DNA from: Dactylorhiza incarnata
Taxonomy: Eukaryota; Streptophyta; Magnoliopsida; Asparagales; Orchidaceae
Reading direction: 5' to 3'
NCBI GenBank assembly: GCA_033032865.1
Contig: JAWHQI010000064.1
Span: 7,688,001 to 7,752,000 of the forward strand
DNA length: 64,000 nt
In this document: positions 58,301-64,000 of the stretch, in pieces
How positions within the stretch are numbered: the stretch's first letter is position 1
How the letters are laid out: the number at the start of each line of letters is the position of its first letter
Notes under the pieces: model-generated
The model's database searches: none
Told to the model about the DNA's origin: nothing
Seen by the model: only the letters and a program-made list of their open reading frames with translations
Translations under genes and position numbers: made by a program

Positions 58301-60967
58301 CCTTCCAGCTTGTCGGTGATGGCTCTTCTCTTTTGGCGAATGGGTCGAGAGCCGGGATGGAGGTTGAGAAGGTGGCATGCCATGTCCGCATCAATCCCAG
58401 GCATCTCCGTCGCGCTCCAAGCGAAGATGTCCACATTCTTCTGCACGCAGGCTAGGATTTTCTTCTGCTCCTCCAGGCCGAGCTCTCCTCTGATTCGGAC
58501 CTTCTCCACCACCCCAATTCGGGTGGTGATCTCGAGCTCCATGGCCTCCAGCCGAGATTGCTCTCCCCAATCACCTTCCTTCCCCTCACCGCTAGCGAAC
58601 GCTTCGGCCTCCTCCTCCCTTCCTTCTTCTCCGATCGCCATCAGTTCTTCCGCCCTTCTTTCCTGGGACTGACCCCCTTCCTCTTCCTTCTCCTCCTCTT
58701 CTTCCTCCATCTGCTCCTCTGCCTCTCCCACCTGGGCCTTTCCTTCTCCCCTTCTTTTCTCCTCTACTTCCTCTCTGTGACCCGCTGGCTCCCTCATCTC
58801 CCGATCCTATTCCTCTGCTTCGGCCATCCAGGAGATGGTGTTCATGGCCGTCATGTAGCACTGCCTTGCTACCTTTGGGTCCCCTCTTACCTGAACCTGA
58901 ACTCCGCCCGAGTTGAACTTGAGACATTGGGGTAAGGTGGAGGGGACGCAGCGGAAAGCACTGATAAGCGGCCGTCCGAAGATGGCATTATAGTTGTTGG
59001 GGGCGTCTACAATGACAAAGCGGCAATTCCGAGACTGCCCCCTAGGACCACGTGGAGCCCCACTCCCCCTTCTACCTCCTTCCTCTCCCCGGAGATCCTG
59101 AGCAATGGGCCATCCGAGGCCAACACCCTCCTAGTCTCTACCTTCATCTCATCGAACGCCTTCTTGAAGATGACGTTGATGGAGCTTCCGTTGTCCACGA
59201 GAATTCGGGACACCGTGAAGTTCTCAATGGCGGTCTGGATGACCAGCGCATCGTAGAAAGGGTCTTCGTCACCCAACATGTCCCTCTGAGAGGAAGTAAT
59301 TTTTTCTGCCGGGGGTGGGGCCGCGGATGTCGAAGCCATGCTCCGGTGGTAGATGGTATGGAGGCTCGCCTTGCGGGTTGCCTCAACCCCTACACCCCCG
59401 TGGATCACTCTGATCCCTCCTCGGGTCCCCAAATCGACCCTATCCTCGCACATTTCCTCCTCATCCTCTCGAGGCAGGACCTCCTCAATCCTCACATGAT
59501 GCTGCTGCCGCTGTGCTGGCGCTCTGGCCTTCTTCGTCTCCAAGAACTCCGGGAAAGTGGCCGTCGCGTGGCCTTCCTCGTCATGGAAGTCACAATATGG
59601 CAACGCCACCTCCCCCCTCTCGACTTCCACCACCTTATTCCTCCTTCGGGCTGCTGCCCCTGCTCCACCCCTTGCTCTTCCTCCTATTCCTCTTCCTATT
59701 TCTATCGTGTGCTGAGGCGGGGGAGGCATCTTCCTCGGACCCTGCCTCCATCCCAACTGATGGGGTCTTCCTTGACCCCCATGGAAATTACCCCCACCTG
59801 AGGCATAACCTCTCCCTTGACCTTGCATTCCTCCGCCCTGCTGCCTCCATCCCCCCTCCGGGGCCCTGGTCTCTTCTCTTCTCTGCACCTCCTGTTGTCT
59901 GACCTCAGGCTCACTGAGCTTTGCTAGCCTCCTGGTGAGCTTCGGATTGGCCTCCTCCCCTTCGATTTCCTCTGCCACCCTCTACATTAGCTCCTCGTAG
60001 GAGACGGGGGCCTTCCTCTTCAATCCCATCTTGAAGAAACTCTCCCTCAGCCCAACCGTGAAGGCGAGCTGGAGGGCAAGCCCAGGCATCTCCTGGGTGA
60101 GCAATACCTCCTCCTGAAATCGATCCACATAGTGAGACAACGACTCCTTGGGCTCCTGCTTGACCTTGAAGAGGTACTCGGCGTCCTTCTTCCTCGTCTT
60201 CGAAGTCGAGAATCGCAATAAGAAGCTTTGACGCAATTCTTCAAATGCGTAGATCGACCCTGCAGGGAGTTGATGGAACCAGTCTCTGGCCTTCTCTTTC
60301 AGGGTGATGGCGAAGAGCCGACACTTAAAGGCATCCGACATCGGCCTGATAGAAACTGAGTCCTCGAATGACTGCAGGTGCTGGACAGGGTCGTCCCTAC
60401 CATGGTAGTAGACCCTGTCCCATTCCCTGAACCCTTCCGGGACGGGTGCAGAAAGCACCAACTCGCAAAAGGGGCTCCCCCCCACCTGTCACCTTTTCCT
60501 GCTCCACTCGCCACCCCGAGCTCCCTCGCCAGGCTTGAGTTCACATGAATCACGCTTGCGAGATCCACACTCGCCAGAACCATACTTACGGGCACCGCGC
60601 TCACCGAAACCGCGCTTGTCTGTGCAGCGCTTGCCTGCACTGAGCTCGCCGGCACCGTGCTCGCCAGAATCTCGCTCGACGGGATGGCAAACAACACTCG
60701 CCCCTCCAGGTCTTGCACTGAACCCCCCCCCCCCCCCCCCCCCCCCCGGGCCATTTCCTTTCCAGCCCTTCCTCCCGGGGCATTCTCGCCAGCCGCTGCT
60801 GGAGGGGGGAACGCCTGAGGCACCGGGGTCGCGAACTTGCTTCGCAACGCTGCGACAGCGAATCCGAGAGTATCAAAAACTTCCCTCCTGAAGTCCGAGA
60901 ACATCCTTGGTGTTACCACCTGGGGTGACCCGCAAAACTCCTTGCCTTGCTCTTTGTCTCCTGCCAT
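55340..60967 (-). pseudogene. Tat-1 gag-pol, multiply frameshifted
   Basis: ATG at 60967 (MAGDKEQGKEFCG) starts gag; a poly-C tract (60722-60748) encodes poly-Gly. A G-run near 60485 shifts the frame before FREWDRVYYHGRDDPVQHL and LKEKARDWFHQLPAGSIYAF. Then: stop near 59980; knuckle-like CDFHDEEGHATATF; protease ILVDNGSSINVIF (DNG is usual in Tat); very acidic linker; RT with a shift near 58200 and a lost catalytic segment; connection FGASRGKFLGHLLTP; first RNase H; second RNase H (KMLVDGASGKHSYGGG, TNNQAEYEAVIAGL); integrase pieces CSKCQLFAPLQ, LDLVGPFP, MDNGPQFASEE; C-terminus to about 55340. No part can be translated through. Coordinates give the readable span. Confidence 0.9.
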
Positions 60968-61023
60968 GTCCCTTCCTTGGAACTTTCTTGGACCAGCTAC
61001 ACTCCATGCTTACAGCACCAAAA

Positions 61024-61752
61024 TATTGAAACCAATTTCTTGGCCTCTTGTGAAGCTCGGGCCCTCAACAAGTTGAGGGCAGCTAGCCCTTATTGATCCC
61101 TCGGAAGGAGCGGACTGGAGATTCAGAACTAGACTGAGACCTTAGTCGCAGCGAGGAGGTCCCACCACAAATCCGGAAGATCGTTGAGCGCTTCCCCTCC
61201 TAAGCCAAAGCTGAGACCGGGCACCTTGGAGAGCTGGAGAGCTAAACCAAAGTAACCTAGGGAGGAAGAAGCTCAGAGTATCCGGTTGGAATCCTCTCCC
61301 AAGGTGCCCTTCAAGGTCTATTTATAGTTTTTTGTTCGTGGTCTGCTAATAGCGGAAACCCGCCTTATCTTCTTACTATACGCAGCCCAAAATGGTCTGC
61401 CAACAGCCAAACTCCGTTGTTTGGAGGGGCTAACTGCAGACCACCAGGGGCTTTTGGGTGACAACATCTCTGGACTCTTGTTGGGCGAGTCGCACCTGAG
61501 GCCTCCTCTTGCGAGCCTGACTCGCATGACTTCCTACGAGCTGGCGGCGAGAGTCCAGCTCGCCCGCTCCCTGCGAGCATCCACCGGGAAGCTGACTCGC
61601 TCGCCTCATGCGAGCGGCTGCCAAGGCACCTTGCTCGCCTGCCTCCCGCGAGCGGGCCCTTTAGTGGTCTCTGGCTCGCCCTCCTTATTACTTCTCTCGC
61701 CTACTGACCTCCCAAGCTATGCTCATCTCCTGGCGAATATTGGGGTTGTACA
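61024..61752 (-). repeat. Tat-1 5' LTR (right copy)
   Basis: 729 bp, pairs with 28822-29536. Its plus-strand first bases are TATTGAAACC where the partner has TGTTGAAAC, so the terminal TG has mutated. TATAAATA on the minus strand at 61319-61326. The adjoining interior reads TTTTGGTGCTGT on the minus strand, a likely decayed form of a TTTTGGCGCCGT primer site. Confidence 0.9.
61319..61326 (-). promoter_or_regulatory. TATA box of Tat-1 5' LTR
   Basis: TATAAATA on the minus strand in the context ACTATAAATAGACC, about 350 bases upstream of gag, same spacing as in Tat-2. Confidence 0.55.
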
Positions 61753-62053
61753 CAGACGAATGTTCGTGGGAGTCGTTTAAGGTGATGTTACTGAAGAAGT
61801 TTCTGCCGTCGGTCGAGCAAGACCGTCTGATGAATAATTTTCTGCACCTGAAGCAGAGGCAACTCACGGTTGGTGAGTATGAGATCGAATTTAGTAAGTT
61901 GAGCAAATTTTCTCCAGACTTAGTTGCCTCTGAGGAAGGAAGAGTGAAGCGGTTTCTGGGAGGACTTCGTAGCGACGTCTAGTAGTTGACTAGCGTGTAC
62001 AAGTCAGAAAGCTATGCTGAAACGGTAGAAGTTGCGTTGAAAGTTGAGGCTAT
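61753..62053 (+). pseudogene. Tekay-2 gag, continuation
   Basis: After the CAGAC duplication the gag resumes with CSWESFKVMLLKKFLPSVEQD, FLHLKQRQLTVGEYEIEFSKL and RFLGGLRSDV, the retrotransposon-gag core of Tekay/Del elements. Two stops at about 61981-61986 follow, then VYKSESYAETVEVALKVEA up to the next insertion. The rest of Tekay-2 lies beyond the Athila-like element and the window. Confidence 0.87.
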
Positions 62054-63429
62054 TGATACGCCCAAAATATATTTACGTTTTAACGCAAGTGCACATGTCG
62101 AATCAAGTAATATAAAGTGAGAGAAAATCATTCCCTCGGAGAAGTGATTAATTTAGTGCTCGCAAATACTAGCTCTACCTTTTCTTTAAATTCAAGCGAA
62201 ATAATTAGAGTGAGTTTTTAATAATGAAAAATTAACAACGACAAAACTAAACAATAATTACTTAAGAATATTTTTATCAACTTAATTGGAGAAATATCAG
62301 TTTGAGAAATAATCTTGTATATTGCTTTCCTTTGATTATTATAATGACTTCTTAAGGTGATTCAATATGAATGTTGAAATGACTATCATGCAACGATTCG
62401 AAAGTGGAAAACATGATCTCTCGATCTATGAAATCCGTTTACCCCTTATTTCCCTAGTTATCTCTAGCTTAGGTAACAATATAGAATAGCATCAAGTACA
62501 CAAATCAATGTTGCTAGCAAAAGATGAAATCTCTTTCTACCTTTATGCTATATTGAAATTCATGATATACTTTCACCGCTCCTCTCTCGAATCTCGCAGT
62601 GCAGTATAAAAATGGAAACTTCGGTAAAATATTTATGCGACTCCTCTCTCGAATCTTGCCGCGCAATAAAAAACAATCATCTAGCCTGACTCATCTCTAG
62701 AATCTTGCCAAGCAAATTTAAAGATGAACTTAAGCCAAACTTTCCAAAAACAAAATCATAAATTCAATAAAGATAGTTTTTCAAACATCCATAAGAAAAT
62801 TTAAATCAAGACATCACAACAAATCAAAGTACTCACAACATACAAGATCTAGGAAATTAGTTCATGGTGGAGAGATGAAACCAGATAAGAAAGATCTTAT
62901 TTGACATGCTTAAGAGAGTCAAATAACGCAGGAAATTCCACTCAAAGATCTGCACGATCTGTTGAAGATCCAGTCCGGTCTCCTTCTTCTCCACTAGAGT
63001 TTTTTCACCAACCCTAGTTCTTCTTCTCTCCAAAACTCTTTCTCCCTCTCTAATTTCGTCCTCCTTCTGGTGGTTATTTCCTTCCTTAAAAACGAGCAGC
63101 CCCCTCCCAATAGATGCGTCCTTCCATATTTGAAAATGGCGTAAATTCGAAATTTTGAATTTGAAATCTGCCCAGATTTGTTGTAACATCCAAAAATGGA
63201 TGTTATAACAACTTGGACCGGCCAAAATATTTAAGTCCAGCTTTTCTTCTCCGAGTCGATTTCTTCGGCGATTCTAATAAGAAAACATAAGATTTTAGTC
63301 AAATGATCCATAATTGAAATAAATATGAATTTATTTATATTTTATATTCATTTAGATCATTTATTCCATTTATAATAAAATAACAAGTCAAAATAAATGG
63401 CTAGATAACTTCTTTTTAGGAAGTTATCA
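62054..63429 (-). repeat. LTR of the right-hand Athila-like element
   Basis: TGATACGCCC...GAAGTTATCA, about 1,376 bp, with no partner in the window. The end is placed by the TG/CA rule and the adjoining PPT. Confidence 0.75.
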
Positions 63430-64000
63430 CACCTCCACACTTAAACTTTTGCTAGTCCCTAGCAAAGATCATTCAAATTACTGGCTTGAATGAATAACTA
63501 ATAACATAACATAAATTCAAATGTTCTTTCATCCTTGTAAAAAAAATTAATCAAAGCGTACTATAGAAATTCGCTTTACTCAATTGATAAGCCTACAATC
63601 AATAAAAATTCAACCATTCATAACTCCATTAGCTTGAATAAAAGATAATGCTCAAATAAGATTTTAGTGCGGTGAGTGCTAAAAAGAAATTTACTCCCTT
63701 GCAATATTTCTTATTGAACCTCTGCATTAATTGGAAAGGGTAAGAATATGCTAAGCTATTGATTTTAGTCTCCACATGTGTTAGGAGTTCAATTGAATAT
63801 CAGAATGACTTTGTCTTGGTTCGAAATTTATGGGTAACTTTAATAGTGGAATGACATTCCCTAGTTAGTAATCTTAGCAAGTTTACCATAATATGGTGTT
63901 TATCAAAATATATTTTTTTTCATAGTAGGGATCATTCCAAGTACATGTGTACATTCCTAGGCCACATAATCACTATGATGCTTTTTTTCTTTTACTTCTT
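63430..64000 (-). other. PPT, hairpin and 3' UTR of the right-hand Athila-like element
   Basis: On the minus strand the PPT AAGTGTGGAGGTG (63430-63442) is preceded by TTTGCTAGGGACTAGCAAA (about 63449-63467), a perfect 8-bp-arm hairpin. The remaining AT-rich sequence shows no gene. Confidence 0.75.

Larger units (their letters stand above)
28822..61752 (-). mobile_element. Tat-1: Tat-type Ty3/gypsy element, broken up by Tat-2
   Basis: LTRs of 715 and 729 bp flanked by CAGAC. In element sense (minus strand): 5' LTR, degraded primer site, gag, protease, RT, RNase H, second RNase H, integrase, a 94-bp tandem array, two antisense genes, a PPT and the 3' LTR. The dual RNase H and antisense genes place it in the Tat branch. 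Without the nested Tat-2 and its duplication it is about 12.8 kb. LTRs differ by about 5% by eye and pol is full of frameshifts, making it the oldest layer of this stack after its host. Confidence 0.92.
62054..64000 (-). mobile_element. Athila-like element, 3' end only (runs off window)
   Basis: It starts in the middle of Tekay-2 gag with a TG...CA LTR and continues into interior sequence. In element sense this is the 3' end. The flanking GCTAT (62049-62053) should recur beyond the window as target duplication. Its LTR and PPT context resemble the other two Athila-type elements here. Confidence 0.8.

Overview
This window is repeat-dominated plant nuclear DNA. It contains LTR retrotransposons end to end, and I see no cellular protein-coding gene, rRNA or tRNA gene. 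A flowering plant is indicated by the lineages present: a Sirevirus-type and a Tnt1-like Ty1/copia, two Tekay/Del chromoviruses, Athila-type elements primed by tRNA-Asp, and two Tat-type Ty3/gypsy elements with a second RNase H and antisense genes. I cannot name the species.

Left part (1-18627): a plus-strand Sirevirus-like copia element, lacking its 5' LTR in this window, has broken gag, protease, integrase, RT and RNase H, a long 3' UTR with repeated polypurine tracts, and a complete 3' LTR. It is split at 2458/13170 by a very young minus-strand Athila-type element (2459-13169, target duplication GGATT), whose two LTRs differ at about four positions. Positions 18628-19130 are unclassified LTR-like DNA. 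Then come a 5'-truncated Tekay chromovirus (about 19131-23091, with chromodomain) and the 5' part of a Tnt1-like copia (about 23092-25000).

Right part (25001-64000) is a stack of insertions. A second Tekay element (Tekay-2, 5' LTR 25001-27692, gag from 28362) was inserted into the Tnt1-like copia. Its gag was split by Tat-1 (28822-61752, duplication CAGAC). The 3' UTR repeat array of Tat-1 was split by Tat-2 (33876-54042, duplication AGTCC). Tat-2 was split by a non-autonomous Athila-like element (39623-46143, duplication CCAAG). The Tekay-2 gag was hit again at 62054 by another Athila-like element that runs off the window. By-eye LTR divergence agrees with the nesting: about 5% for Tat-1, 2-3% for Tat-2, 1% for the non-autonomous element and 0.2% for Athila-1.

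Both Tat elements share one layout in their own sense (minus strand): 5' LTR, gag-pol with dual RNase H, a repeat array, then two genes transcribed in the opposite direction (plus strand), each with its own TATA box, then the 3' LTR. The downstream antisense gene carries the putative gypsy-type transposon domain and has two short GT-AG introns of matching position and size in the two elements. The strongest candidates for something under-described are this spliced antisense pair, a series of covarying hairpins at 46890-47365, the intact zinc-knuckle-only ORF of the non-autonomous element, and private palindrome words carried by each family.
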